64,000 bases of DNA, from positions 558,001 to 622,000 of the forward strand of contig JBBPUQ010000007.1 in NCBI GenBank assembly GCA_038501195.1, in the 5' to 3' direction. The translations under genes were made by a program, and so were the position numbers. Positions within the stretch are counted from its first letter, which is position 1. Each line of letters starts with the position of its first letter. A model generated the notes under the pieces. It was not told the origin of the DNA and did no database searches. It was given only the letters and a program-made list of their open reading frames with translations. This document shows positions 23,703-34,215 of this stretch, one piece after another. This DNA is from Nemania diffusa (taxonomy: Eukaryota; Ascomycota; Sordariomycetes; Xylariales; Xylariaceae).

Positions 23703-23791
23703 TGTTGTAGTAGGGCGGATGCAAGTGCCCGGAGATTTAGTTATTTGTGACTTGGGGTCCTAATTGCGAATTGCCGCTTTTGAGGTTGCGG

Positions 23792-23799
23792 TAGTCTTG
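23792..23799. repeat. 8-bp target site duplication TAGTCTTG (left)
   Basis: TAGTCTTG here is repeated exactly at 24414-24421, outside the inverted repeats. Eight-base duplications are the hallmark of hAT transposases. Confidence 0.8.
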
Positions 23800-23805
23800 G
23801 ACGGT

Positions 23806-23835
23806 GGGCCAGGTATACCAATACCGACAAAACTA
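23806..23835 (+). repeat. Left terminal inverted repeat (30 bp)
   Basis: It is an exact reverse complement of 24380-24409. Confidence 0.95.
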
Positions 23836-24085
23836 AAAAAAACACCAAAAGCACTGAATTTGCCCCACTTTATATATCGGTCGACTATGTACCTGCGTAC
23901 GATTGCTAGGCCACTTTGGTAGCTGCTGTAACAACTATAAGTGGCGAGACTATGCGGCTTGCTGCTTTCTATAAAACAGGCCTAACAATGATAGCAGCGA
24001 CAACAATAATAACAATAATATCAACGATAACGTTGAAAGCTGAGTTGCTGGTTCGGTTGTACGGCCGGCGGCTCGGCCGCCTATA

Positions 24086-24207
24086 TAAATGTAAAAGTGT
24101 GACTTAAACCGCTGCGCCAAAAGCGCACCGACCGAACAACCTGCAGTCGCGCTTTAACTGCGCAGCAGTAACTGCGAAAAGCAGAGCTATGTGCTCTTTT
24201 ACATTTA
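24086..24207. repeat. Inner inverted repeat inside the hAT-like element
   Basis: The arms TAAATGTAAAAG (24086-24097) and CTTTTACATTTA (24196-24207) are exact reverse complements enclosing ~98 bases of higher GC, which contain further small palindromes (TGCGCCAAAAGCGCA). It may be a smaller element inserted in the larger one or a structural part of it; flanking duplication is not clear. Confidence 0.6.
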
Positions 24208-24379
24208 ATAAATATTATTATTATATTTATATAATAAAAAGAATAAAAAACTAAAACTTAGCATTTAGGTATATTTTATATTTTGGTACAATAATATATA
24301 TTTACTTAATTGATTTATTGCTTTGTACGCTATTTGCACATCTAAAAACTAAAAACGAAAAACGAAAGTGGGAAAAAAA

Positions 24380-24409
24380 TAGTTTTGTCGGTATTGGTAT
24401 ACCTGGCCC
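24380..24409 (-). repeat. Right terminal inverted repeat (30 bp)
   Basis: It is an exact reverse complement of 23806-23835 and is followed four bases later by the TAGTCTTG duplication. Confidence 0.95.
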
Positions 24410-24421
24410 TCCCTAGTCTTG

Positions 24422-25153
24422 CGACCTATGAAATCGAATGGGTAGGTACCTACAGTACGCAAGATGTCATTTTGTGAGTTGTGGATGGTGTGGGAGAAGC
24501 GCCAGTCCACTGCCATTCGGGAACTTCCCCGCTGACAGGGCACTAGGGAGTCTAGCGCCGCCTCGATTCCAGGGTCCCGGGAAGGAACCCCTGTTCGAGC
24601 AGACTAGACGGTCGGTATGTCCAAACACGGGAAAGAACTTCACACACCGCAGCATACAGCACACCTTAAACCACGGTACACAGCATAGCCCAGAGCGCGC
24701 CCGGGTGCCAATTAGTGCATTTGTTTTAAAGAGTCAGGGGTCTTGTCGTGGCCGTTTTAAAGAATATGGCGTGTTTTCGAACGCCGCTGACCATTAGATA
24801 CATTTATCAAATCAGGAACTTGGTGCCTCTCCAAAGATGGTGTTCCCATCAACTTAAGTCTATGTGCGACTTGCAATCTATCTATATATAGGTACAAGTA
24901 CGTGACAGGCCTCTTTCAAATAAACTACTGTATGTATTCACTTGATTATCAAGATAGAACGTGGTACTAGGTATCTACACACCTCAGTCTCCTAATATAT
25001 ACCTATATACTTATCAGCATCGATATCCCGCGGCTTCCTTCCAATTTCACCCCAAGTCTTCTCAACTACCTATTCCCTTACGAGTGCGAAGCTCGCACAC
25101 ACAACTAGTATAAGACTATTCTATCAAATCAGCGCGCGAATCAGGCCGCGATC
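24422..25153. other. Intergenic region upstream of the DUF1917 gene
   Basis: About 730 bases with no gene recognised. Repeated TAGGTAC/TATACCTA motifs and a ~100-base moderately AT-rich stretch are present. It should include the promoter of the plus-strand gene starting at 25154. Confidence 0.45.
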
Positions 25154-26199
25154 ATGGACTCCGATGAATCTGACTTCTACGGTACAGGAAATCAAAGCTC
25201 CGTTCTTTTAATAATTATCCTTAACACTTGAAATGTAGGTGACGAGGATCTTGTCAAAGATCTAGAGGGGAAAGTCGATAATCTCGACGTCAACAAATGG
25301 TGGCAGGACCATGAAGCTCTCGAGACACCTCTCAAGACACAGGCAAGAGGCGAACCGCTGGCTACCGTGCAATACCACAACCCATACGCCGGCCACCCCT
25401 ACGCATGGCAGCTCAGTGAGAGCGTTAATGAATTCTTAGCTCGACTTCCCCCGGCTACGACCAAGGAGACGCCGGACTGTTCCTGGATCTGGATTTGCAA
25501 CCCGTACATCAAGCGAAAGTCGAAGAGTGAGGCTGAGAACCAACAAGTCCGCGGCGGCGAAGATGAAGCGCCTGAAGACGAAGGTGCCGATGTTGCGACG
25601 CTGGTGAAAGCCGGACAGGAGCGGCTACAATTTGCATCCTCATTCATCGACCAATTTCGAGAGATAGGATTATTAAACGCTCAAACCGTACAAGAATCTA
25701 AAAAGGCGGGAATGGATGCCGCTAAAGAGATCCTTGACTTGGCCAAGGTCCTTCGGGTGACGTGCGGGAAGGTAAGACACCTGGTCTCATAAATTCGTCA
25801 CTAACCAGAGTAGTGGATGGTCTTCTGTGCTGCGTTTGAAGTCAACGATGTCTGGGAAATCATCGCCAAGGCCACTTCCAAAAACGAGCTTGGGATTGCG
25901 GCTAAAGTAGCGCCTAACTCTGGTGGTGACCAGAGAAGAGAACGCCTTATCTGTGTATACACGGCAGACTTCTCGGATAAAAAGGACGTGACCCGAGTAG
26001 CCCAGAGATTGAAGCAGCTTGGACTGGTCAAATCAAGACCGCTCTACTATAAACCCGGTCAGTGTATTACCCCATCTATACAGGATTGTAATCCTAATCA
26101 TCAAGAATAGACGCGTATACTTACTTAGGCATTGGGTCTGTCAACCCATGGGGCATCAGGGCATCCATATACGACACGCGATCTCTACTAAGTAAATGA
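25154..26199 (+). CDS. DUF1917/BLES03-like (UPF0696) protein
   Basis: Exons 25154-25181, 25239-25771, 25814-26057 and 26111-26199 give 297 aa in frame. The family (DUF1917; human C11orf68/BLES03) has no settled biochemical role; the known human structure resembles eIF4E-like folds. Family marks are YHNPYAGHPYAWQLSESV, CSWIWICNPY, the segment spliced across intron 2 (TCGK-WMVFCAAFEVNDVWE) and the C-terminal YYKPDAYTYLGIGSVNPWG. The last of these appears only when intron 3 (26058-26110) is removed, which supports that splice. A tiny 9-codon first exon (MDSDESDFY, acidic) is also typical of fungal members. Its 5' neighbour is the hAT-like element region, and NAA30 converges from the other strand. 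Function should be treated as unknown. Confidence 0.85.
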
Positions 26200-26616
26200 G
26201 TAAAATGTGGTTGGATTGAGAGACCAAATGTCAGAACACGATGTTATTTTTTTCACTTCAAAAGGACTACGCGAGCCTGCCTGAGATACCCATTGCTTTT
26301 AGTTTTGAAAGTCGCTCGTAATACCAACATCAATCGCAGTGTCGTCAAAACCAGCCAGCCAGGTTCATGATATCTCCCAAACCAAAATGAAGGGTTGCTG
26401 AGCAGCCATATTTAAACGCCACCAAATGCAAGATCCCAACTATGCAATAAACAATGAGTACTCCTGAAAAACTTCCTAAACGCCTAAGCTCGGCGCCCTA
26501 AATCATTCTTCTTTGGGCTTTCTCGTCCTTGGCGCATTCAATGCGGCTTGTATCCACGGTACCATCAAGTCAAACAGGCACTGAGTTATGTCTCAGCATG
26601 ATTAGATAGTCCTCTT
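26200..26616. other. Short convergent intergenic region
   Basis: It lies between the DUF1917 stop (+) and the NAA30 stop (-). It contains only presumptive 3' UTRs; no other feature was seen. Confidence 0.5.
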
Positions 26617-27235
26617 CTAGTACGCTATTGCATCTGCCGGTTTCAACAATAATACAAGTCGGTATGCACTATTCCCGTTCAGGTAGTACCTATGGAGTTT
26701 CTTAGATCTCAGAAAGCCCAGTCTCTCGTACAACCTCATGGCGGGAATGTTCGTCTCCTCGGTCTCCAGAACTATTTCATCGGCGTGGCGTTCGGTCATA
26801 GCATCGATGGCTTTCTGGACCAGCGCTGTCGCTATGCCATTTCCGCGATAGGCTGAAGATACGGCTAACATAGCTATGTAGCCTCTATGTGTAGGCGGGG
26901 AGTGCGAAGCATGGTGTTCGAGCTTGCAGATGATAACGCCGAGAAGGGAGCTGTCGGTAGGATTCAGGGCCTATGTAGAGCAGAAGTAGCTAGTAAGTTT
27001 GCTATTCCTGTAAGGTACAGTCAGATCAGAAAAGACACGAAAGACACACCATATAGCACAGATGTGCCCATTGATACAAGAAATATCGGTAGACATAGAT
27101 GCTGTAGGGTTCGCTAAGATCTTTAGATATCAAAGCTCGAATGGCGGGTAAATATTGCTCCTCGAGAGAATGTTCGTACTGGACGTATCGCAGCTCGCCC
27201 AGAGGTCCAGCCGGGTTGGCTATCTCTACAGCCAT
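26617..27235 (-). CDS. MAK3: NatC catalytic subunit Naa30/Mak3
   Basis: Exons 27235-27050 and 26970-26617 give 179 aa (yeast Mak3 176). It is the GNAT-fold N-terminal acetyltransferase of the NatC complex on ribosomes, acetylating nascent chains that begin Met-Leu, Met-Ile, Met-Phe and similar. Conserved parts are LRYVQYEHSLEEQYLPAIR, LSEPYSIYVYRYFLYQW and the substrate-side LLGVIICKLE. The acetyl-CoA loop is RGYIAMLAVSSAYRGNGIAT (R-G-N-G-I-A at ~104-109), followed by LETEETNIPAMRLYERLGF and LHRYYLNGNSAYRL. The intron (GTGTGT..CATAG) was fixed by restoring ALNPTDSSLLG. The frame stays open upstream to an ATG at 27379, which would add 48 residues rich in Arg/Ser; the shorter start fits the family length. 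N-terminal extension is possible (see findings). Confidence 0.92.
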
Positions 27236-28736
27236 AGTATCATGTAAGGCGGTGTACGGACGAGATTTAGAGGTCGACCGACCGGCTAGTCGCTGGATGA
27301 ATGATTGCCGCCTCACGATACCCTTTATGATGCTAGATAAGGGCTGTCGAAATGGCTCAATCGTGAAAAGAAAGGTCATAAGACAGTTGCCGAAGTAGAC
27401 GAGGGGAGAGAGGAATTACCTAGGTATGCCAAGAGGGTAGGAAGTGGCTTAATCGGGGATATGGTAAATAAAGAGGAGTAACAACACGCCATGCAGATGT
27501 TGTGAGAGCCTGACAGGCCAATGCCAATGCGACCAGATAGAGAAAGTGTGAGAGAGAGAGGTCAGCCTCCTCCTTCTGCGCCCACTTTCACATGTGAGCG
27601 AGGCCGGGACCGTCTTAGGCAGGCGGTCCATTTGCCTTGGTTTTTACGTTTACGGTATCGGTAGGCTTAAGACACTGGAGACAACGTGCATGCGGGTATC
27701 ACCTTAGCTGACCGGCAGCCTCCGCTGATGAATCAGCTGATTGGCTAGCATTATCCTAGGTACCGTACTTAGCTAGCCAGCTCAAAAACCCCCCTGTGGG
27801 CTGCAGGTACTTACAGAGTAGCTGCATCCAATGCCAGTGACGGTTCTAACCCAGAGGTTTTACAGGTGCTGTTAGACAGCTTGGTAGGTACTAGGTATTA
27901 CCTAAATGTTCTAGGAGAGATAAAGGTACCTAGATAGTAATTGATACAGTATGCACCGTAACGGATTATTTTAAGCACTGTCCCTTGCATCTCCCCACAG
28001 TAATCTGTACCTTAGGGACTGGATAGCAATACGAATCTCACCTGAGCTAAGCCGCTTTTGGCCTGAATGCAGCATACTAAAGCAAGACTTGGTTTCGCAT
28101 AACGTTTAAAGTAATAACACGTCCTTAATATTACTGTAAATATACTAAAATAAACTAAAAGAACCGTTTTATCCCAAACCGAATTTGACTATTCAGTGAA
28201 TAATATGATATAAGTCCTTATTAGTCGTGAAAAGGTGCTTCAAGGGCAGTCTGTTACATAAAGCCACTCTGAATGCTGTATTATTAAGATTATAGATCCT
28301 ATTCTCACGTCAAAGCTCGATGTCTTCAATCATTTCATCGCTACAAGATCCACAAACTGAACCTGTTACCTCTAGATGCTCTAACTCATATATGCATCAC
28401 GAACTTAGCAAATATAGGTGATGAGAGACTAGGATTCTTGTGTCGTGTCTTGCCCCCCGTAACACCAGCCTCAAGAAAAGAAACAACGATTACTTTGAAA
28501 GCCCACTCTGCTATCACTTTGCCTGTGCTCTATGCGCGACCCTACTCCCAGTCCGATTCCATTCCAAGCTCGCCGACTAGGACAGCCAGCTCAGATTCCA
28601 GAGGATCATTATTTTCTTTTTCCATAAGCTAGAATTAGGCCACGCAGTAGAATTTCAATAAGTCGAGTAGGTAGTCACACTCAGAAGGTAAATGTGTTAC
28701 ATAGAGTATAAGATGTAGGGGCATTGGATTGTTATG
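27236..28736. other. Intergenic region upstream of NAA30
   Basis: No gene was supported. It has mixed composition, with TAGGTACC-like motifs around 27760-27930. A 64-codon frame at 28438-28632 lacks an ATG start and any recognisable family. Confidence 0.45.
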
Positions 28737-28739
28737 GTA

Positions 28740-28851
28740 CTAAATCTTAAGGAGGTTAGAATTACAGCATAGGCCCTGGCCCGGTCTAACTAGACCAGCA
28801 GGATCTATTTTATAGGGCCCATACTGTAGTTCTAACCTCCTCGAAGTTTAG
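28740..28851. mobile_element. Palindromic MITE (~112 bp) with TA flanks
   Basis: The two arms, about 38 bases each (28740-28777 and the complement of 28814-28851), are near-perfect inverted repeats around a short centre that itself can pair (GGTCT..AGACC). TA is present on both sides (28738-28739 and 28852-28853), as for Tc1/mariner-type MITEs. About seven mismatches between the arms are all transitions. There is no coding capacity. A structured non-coding transcript is an alternative reading. Confidence 0.75.
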
Positions 28852-30321
28852 TACTGTGAGATAAATGCTGTCCTCGAGAAGGCAAGCTTCGCTAAGTTAG
28901 GTTGGATCATAAATAGGATTTTGAAAAACATCACCAAAAATGAATGGCAAGTATCAGAGCCTGAATGAGAGCAATTGAGTGATAAAATCATGATATCTAA
29001 TATAAGACAGGCAGCCTATGATATAACTCACTATTACACTACAACTTGAAGCTATGTTTGCTCGATGTTTCTAGAAGCTATGTCTTACATGTGGGTTTAA
29101 TATATTGTTTCATACCACATTAAAAGTTAGGTTATAGATTTTGTTTGTGTATCTTAACACTATGAAGGACATATGTTCGACGTTTACAGCTAAAGAGAGA
29201 GATAAAGAGAAAGTGACGAAGCGAACACGACCTTAGGACCTGTGCTATAAGAGAAATTAATTCATAAAGCTAGATGGCCAAGGTACGTAGGTCAAGGGGT
29301 TAATAGGTAGGCAAAGCTCGTGTATTTAGTGCAAGATATAATATATATACGACGTAGCAACTCATTACATAGGCCTGATTGCATAGGATCAATAGTTTAC
29401 ATAGCGAAAAGGGCAAAGTAAGGTAAACATACAAACTTTCTTTACAATAGCAAATTCCAGAAGCGTTATTGCAGTTATCATAACACTTACTCTTTAATAA
29501 GTTGCTTTATGATTCTATCTATTCTTTTGTTTTCTTATCTATAACATCTGTGGTAATATATGAAGCCTTTATGGCCTGCTATAACCGCCTAGTACCTAAT
29601 TACACACCTCTACTCTTGATTGTGTCTGAATACTCTCTAGGCACCTAGGTATCAACCATTCCTTAAGCTCAAGTATCTAGCAGTGTATATTCTCAGTCTC
29701 TTCATACTTCCCCTAGCTTCAGAATACAAAGGTGAGTTTTTTCATATTACGATCATTTCTTTAGCAGTATTTTCTCATATGAATATCTATAAAAACAATT
29801 TCGTAATTAAAACTCGTGGCAACAAGACCTGTGTTTCAATGTCTCACGTCAAACGGTTATATATGAAAAAGAAAGTCCGTTTTGCGGTCCGTTTCGCTCC
29901 GCATAAATTACATAATTCATAAAGTATTTGCTTGATAAGTCCCTTAGGTACCTATCTGGTGGAGATGTACTGTACCTAGGAATCTAGCCAAATGCGCCAT
30001 ACTGTACAGAATACGCTATACCAAGATTGGATTGATAAGAATACTAGGCTGACGTCAATCCGGTAAAGTTTCAGTTCAATAGATATTGAAAAGTTAAAGG
30101 ACCGGCCCTGTCAATCAGGTACACAAAACTTCACGTGTCTCACGCTAGCTAGAACACACCGTCAATGTCGACTACAGAATACCTGCCAGTGTTCCGCAGC
30201 TCTCCCGCCCGGTCGCGCCGCGCTCCCCGTTGCTCAATTCCCACAGCCAAGTCGACACTTGGACTCCGACCTTGACGCCCGTCGATTCCTGCTTGCCATT
30301 GTCATGTAGAGACATCCGACC
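28852..30321. other. Intergenic region upstream of LRO1
   Basis: A 1.5-kb AT-leaning stretch with no supported gene. A 79-codon frame at 29683-29922 begins with GTG and has a hydrophobic start followed by a plausible splice donor, but nothing else supports it. The last ~150 bases are C-rich and presumably the LRO1 promoter/5' UTR. Confidence 0.45.
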
Positions 30322-32274
30322 ATGGCCTCTGAACTCCGTCGCCGCATAGCTGGCGCCGAACCGCCCGCGAATGCGCCCCTCTCCACCTCACACCCGCCGC
30401 GCGACCAGAGCCCCGTGAAACCCGGCGACAAGGTCAAGATCATCCACCACCATGACAAACCACCCACGCGGCGGAGGATGACCACCTTCATATTCTTCCT
30501 TGGGAGCCTGTTCGGCCTTATCGCTGCCGGTTTGCTTGCCCAGAGCAACGATCTTATCGAATTCCCTGAGCTCGGCGAGCTGAGCGTAGATAGCCTTTTC
30601 GATGTTCTGCCGTCCAACCTCGTCGCAGACTTGAAAGACTTGGTCGTACGTTTCAAAGACTCCAATCCTAGTCGACGGCTAAGCTAACGTACCCCTGGGT
30701 GAACACAGGTGAACAGCGAGTTTATGGAGAGTTCCGATGCCTTTTCTGTAGGCATCAAAGCCCGTGCCGAGGGTCTGGGCGTCCACCATCCTATTATCAT
30801 GGTACCCGGTGTAATTTCAACAGGCCTGGAGTCCTGGGGTACAGGCAACCTTTCTCGACCCTACTTTCGTAGGCGACTATGGGGTAGTTGGACCATGATG
30901 AGGGCTCTGCTATCCGATAAGGAAGTATGGAAACAACATATTATGCTGGACAAAAAGACGGGGTTAGATCCTCCAGGCCTAAAGCTACGGGCTGCTCAGG
31001 GATTTGACGCCACCGATTTCTTCATTACAGGCTACTGGATCTGGAGCAAAATATTTGAGAATCTGGCGTCTTTGGGTTACGATCCTACCAACGCTTTCAC
31101 TGCTGCTTATGATTGGCGGCTGTCGTACGGAAACCTCGAAGTCCGAGACCAATACTTCACAAGATTAAAAAACCACATCGAGATGGCACACGCGATTTCA
31201 GGCAAGAAGGTTGTTCTCGCATCACACAGCATGGGATCCCAAGTTACGTTCTATTTCTTCCACTGGGTTGCCTCAGAACTAGGTGGGAAGGGTGGTGACG
31301 ACTGGGTAGATACATACGTCGAGGCGTGGATTAACATCAGCGGTTGCATGCTTGGTGCCGTAAAAGATGTCACGGCCGTCCTGTCCGGCGAAATGCGAGA
31401 CACGGCTCAGCTCAACGCATTCGCTGTATACGGCCTCGAGAGGTTTCTTAACAAGGAAGAGCGAGCAGAGATCTTTCGCGCGATGCCAGGCATCTCTTCC
31501 ATGCTTCCAATAGGTGGAGAGGCAGTTTGGGGCAATTTGACGTGGGCGCCAGACGATCAGCCCGGCCAGAATCGCTCGTTCGGATCATTTCTCAATTTCC
31601 GAGCTGGTGGGAACTGGACCACCCCTGAACAAAATTTGACCGTTTCTAAAGCCATGGAATATCTGCTAGACACTAGCGATGATTGGTACCGGGACCAGAT
31701 TCTTCGCAGCTACTCTCATGGGATAGCCCATACCAAGGCCGAGGTGGAAGCCAACGAGCTGCAGCCACGCAAGTGGATCAATCCATTGGAAACCAGGCTT
31801 CCCTTAGCACCCAATCTCAAAGTGTTCTGCTTCTACGGTGTCGGAAAGCCTACAGAAAGAGGCTACTACTACCGGCCACCTGACCTTCCTAATCTCTCGA
31901 AGCTCAATATCACGATTGATACCGGCTTGATAGTAGATGACATCGATCATGGTGTCGTCATGGGCGAGGGTGATGGCACAGTCAATATTCTGTCAACAGG
32001 TTATATGTGCTCGAAGGGGTGGCGCATGAAGCGATACAATCCGGCAGGGTCGAAGATCACGGTCATCGAGATGCCACACCAGCCGGACCGATTTAATCCT
32101 CGTGGCGGGCCTAATACGGCAGATCATGTCGATATCCTAGGCCGACAGAACCTCAACGAGCTGTTGTTGAGGGTGGCGGCTGGGAAGGGAGATGAAATTG
32201 AAGACTCGATTATTAGTAACATTCAAGAATATGCGGATAATGTCAAGATATATGAGGAAGAGGTTACGTATTAA
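30322..32274 (+). CDS. LRO1: Phospholipid:diacylglycerol acyltransferase (Lro1/PDAT)
   Basis: Exons 30322-30645 and 30709-32274 give 629 aa (yeast Lro1 661). The enzyme moves an acyl chain from a phospholipid sn-2 position to diacylglycerol, making triacylglycerol in the ER/nuclear envelope lumen. A basic cytosolic N terminus precedes one membrane anchor (~54-73, TFIFFLGSLFGLIAAGLLA). The LCAT-like alpha/beta hydrolase domain follows: HHPIIMVPGVISTGLESWG with the lid WGS, then AYDWRLSYGNLE. The serine motif is ASHSMGS (Ser ~282), the acid is in MGEGDGTVN (Asp ~530) and the histidine in TADHVDILGR (His ~581). The intron uses GTACGT..CACAG with a CTAAC branch site; keeping it unspliced would hit a stop at 30685. 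All catalytic residues are present, so the enzyme looks functional. Confidence 0.95.
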
Positions 32275-32960
32275 TCGGCTTTAGGAGCTCTGGGCGGCGC
32301 ATTGGGGGCGGGATACGGATAGAATTATATACTCTCGAGGCGTTGCGTGTTCATTTATTAGTATATAAAGGTAGACTTGGCGCGGGTTTTCGAATATTTA
32401 CTAGCGATACCCGGTAGGAATGGCGGCATGGTGTACATGGAGACATACAGGTACCTAATAGACCTAAACCTGTATATAGCGTATATATCTTGGACATATG
32501 TTAGGTGCCATAGGAGATCTAGGCTACCCTACCCGCAGAGTCCCAAGGGCCAGATACCAGTAGGCCCATGCCCAAGTCTAAAGGAGGCACTCTGCGAAAA
32601 GATACTTATTGGGAATATAGCACATGGTTTATATAATTATTTATGCTTGGAGATATATGGAAACTATCATTTGTCCACTAATGGCTGTCTGCGTAACTCC
32701 AGCGATAACATGGTATACTTAGATAGGTACCTAGTGGTGTTAAACGTTTATATGTAGGTAAATGGGCGCGTTGCGCACGGGCCAACTTCGGTAGCATGAT
32801 TGAAACTGCGGAACTTCAAAGCAATCGTAGATTACATACATACATTCAATTCTTCGCAAACTTGACTGTATACACCGAGGAATCTCATCCAAAAAGAAAA
32901 CCTAGCGTTTAATTATCCACTTTCATAGTCGCACCAGATAGGCACAGGATTACCGCAAAA
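32275..32960. other. Intergenic region between LRO1 and TAN1
   Basis: About 690 bases between two plus-strand genes. A 126-codon frame (32377-32757) starts with TTG and resembles no family, so it was not called. The stretch should contain the LRO1 terminator and TAN1 promoter. Confidence 0.5.
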
Positions 32961-34215
32961 ATGGAGACCAACGGAAAACGAAGGCACGACGCCTTAGGAG
33001 CTCAGGGCTCCAGCGTAAAGAAAAGCAAGGTACGAATTGACTAATCCCATCCCAACTTGTGGGTGCAATTCACGCTATTAATACCAACCATTCATAGCGG
33101 GGCAACCAGGGGAAATGGCAGACGCCCAGTCACAAGGACAAGCTCGCGAACATCAGGGGTCGGAGTCTCGAGGTCGGCGACATGGGCTTCTGGGTGACAT
33201 GTCAGCGCCAGAAAGAGATGAGGGCCGCCGACGAGATACTCGCCCTATGCGACGAGGTAAGCGCCCCTTGATTACACCCAAACTCGGGGCCTTGATGGCA
33301 AGTGCGCGTTGCATAGGCTAAAACTAGGACAAATAGTACGGGCAGAAGCTGTTCGGCCTCAGCTCCGCCGCGGACGGTGTGTCGGGGGACCAGGAGCCCG
33401 AGGATGTTGAGGCGGCCATCGAGAAGGAGCTTGCGGCCATGAAGTCGGCGAACAAGCCGAAGGGCGATGCCCCGTTCGAGCTTCTTAAGATGACGGTTGA
33501 CTGTGTCCTCTTCATGCGCACGCGCGCGCCTGTGGACCCGCTGGTGCTGGTCCGCGAGATCTGCAATGATGCTGCCGTCGCGAAGGATGTGAGCCTGCGG
33601 CGGTCGCGGTTCATCAATAAGCTCACTCCCATCACGCTTACTGGGAAGGCTAACGAGAAGGGGCTGGAGGATGTTGCGTCCAAGGTTCTGCCTGGTCACT
33701 TTCGGTTGGCGGAGGGCGAGAAGGAGGAGACAGACGATAGCGAAAGCAATGCTTGTTCAGTAAGTACATATTGCTTTTTCTCGTCTCATCATTTCTCATC
33801 TCAGCGCCAAACAATGAGTTCGTCGGGTTTTGACTGACGCTAAATCCAACAGTATGCCATCCGCCCAACGCTCCGTGCGCATACAACACTAAAGCGCACC
33901 GATGTCATCCAACAAGTCGCCAAGATGATCTCGACCCGGCACAAGGTAGACCTCACTAATCCAGACAAGGTCATCATAATAGAGATATTTCAAGTAAGTC
34001 TCTCTGTAAAAGGCACCGTCCGCTTATAGTTCACCACTGACTTGTTCCTTCAGACATACCTCGGCATGAGTGTCGTTGGTAGGGATTGGGAAGCCATGAA
34101 GAGATATAACATCCATGAGCTATATGCAGCGGCGTCGAAGTCGGCAGAGGAAGAGGCAGAAAAGGAGTCGAAGCCAGAGGTGGAGGAAGAAGAGAAATCC
34201 AAACCTACGGCCTAA
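32961..34215 (+). CDS. TAN1: tRNA acetylation adaptor Tan1 (THUMP domain)
   Basis: Exons 32961-33029, 33098-33256, 33337-33759, 33853-33993 and 34054-34215 are all in phase 0 and give 317 aa (yeast Tan1 289). Tan1 binds tRNA through its THUMP domain and delivers tRNA-Leu/Ser to the Kre33/NAT10 acetyltransferase for ac4C12. A basic start (METNGKRRHDA...SVKKSK) leads to DMGFWVTCQRQKEMRAADEI. The THUMP part follows from about residue 120: TVDCVLFMRTRAPVDPLVLV, SRFINKLTPITLTGKANEKG, and then YAIRPTLRAHTTLKRTDVIQ across intron 3. The domain ends VIIIEIFQ-TYLGMSVVGRDW across intron 4, and the tail is acidic/Lys rich. Every exon joins at a codon boundary, and each intron has GTA.. and YAG ends, which supports the model. 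Confidence 0.93.

Larger units (their letters stand above)
23800..24413. mobile_element. Non-autonomous inverted-repeat element (hAT-like), ~614 bp
   Basis: Perfect 30-bp terminal inverted repeats lie at 23806-23835 and 24380-24409 (left arm starts GGGCCAGGTATACCAATACC), a few bases inside an 8-bp duplication (23792-23799, 24414-24421). The interior carries no transposase frame. It includes a GC-rich middle, a second inverted repeat (24086-24097 with 24196-24207) and an AT-rich right part. TIR plus 8-bp duplication points to the hAT superfamily, but the few bases outside the perfect arms are not symmetric, so that assignment is inference. It sits in the promoter of DPH7. Confidence 0.82.

Noticed and set aside
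29683..29922. 79-codon frame with a signal-peptide-like start
   Set aside because: It starts at GTG and the hydrophobic part is followed by a splice-donor-like GTGAGT with no partner exon found; too weak to call.
32377..32757. 126-codon frame between LRO1 and TAN1
   Set aside because: It begins with TTG, has no recognisable domain, and contains motifs typical of intergenic TAGGTACC sequence.
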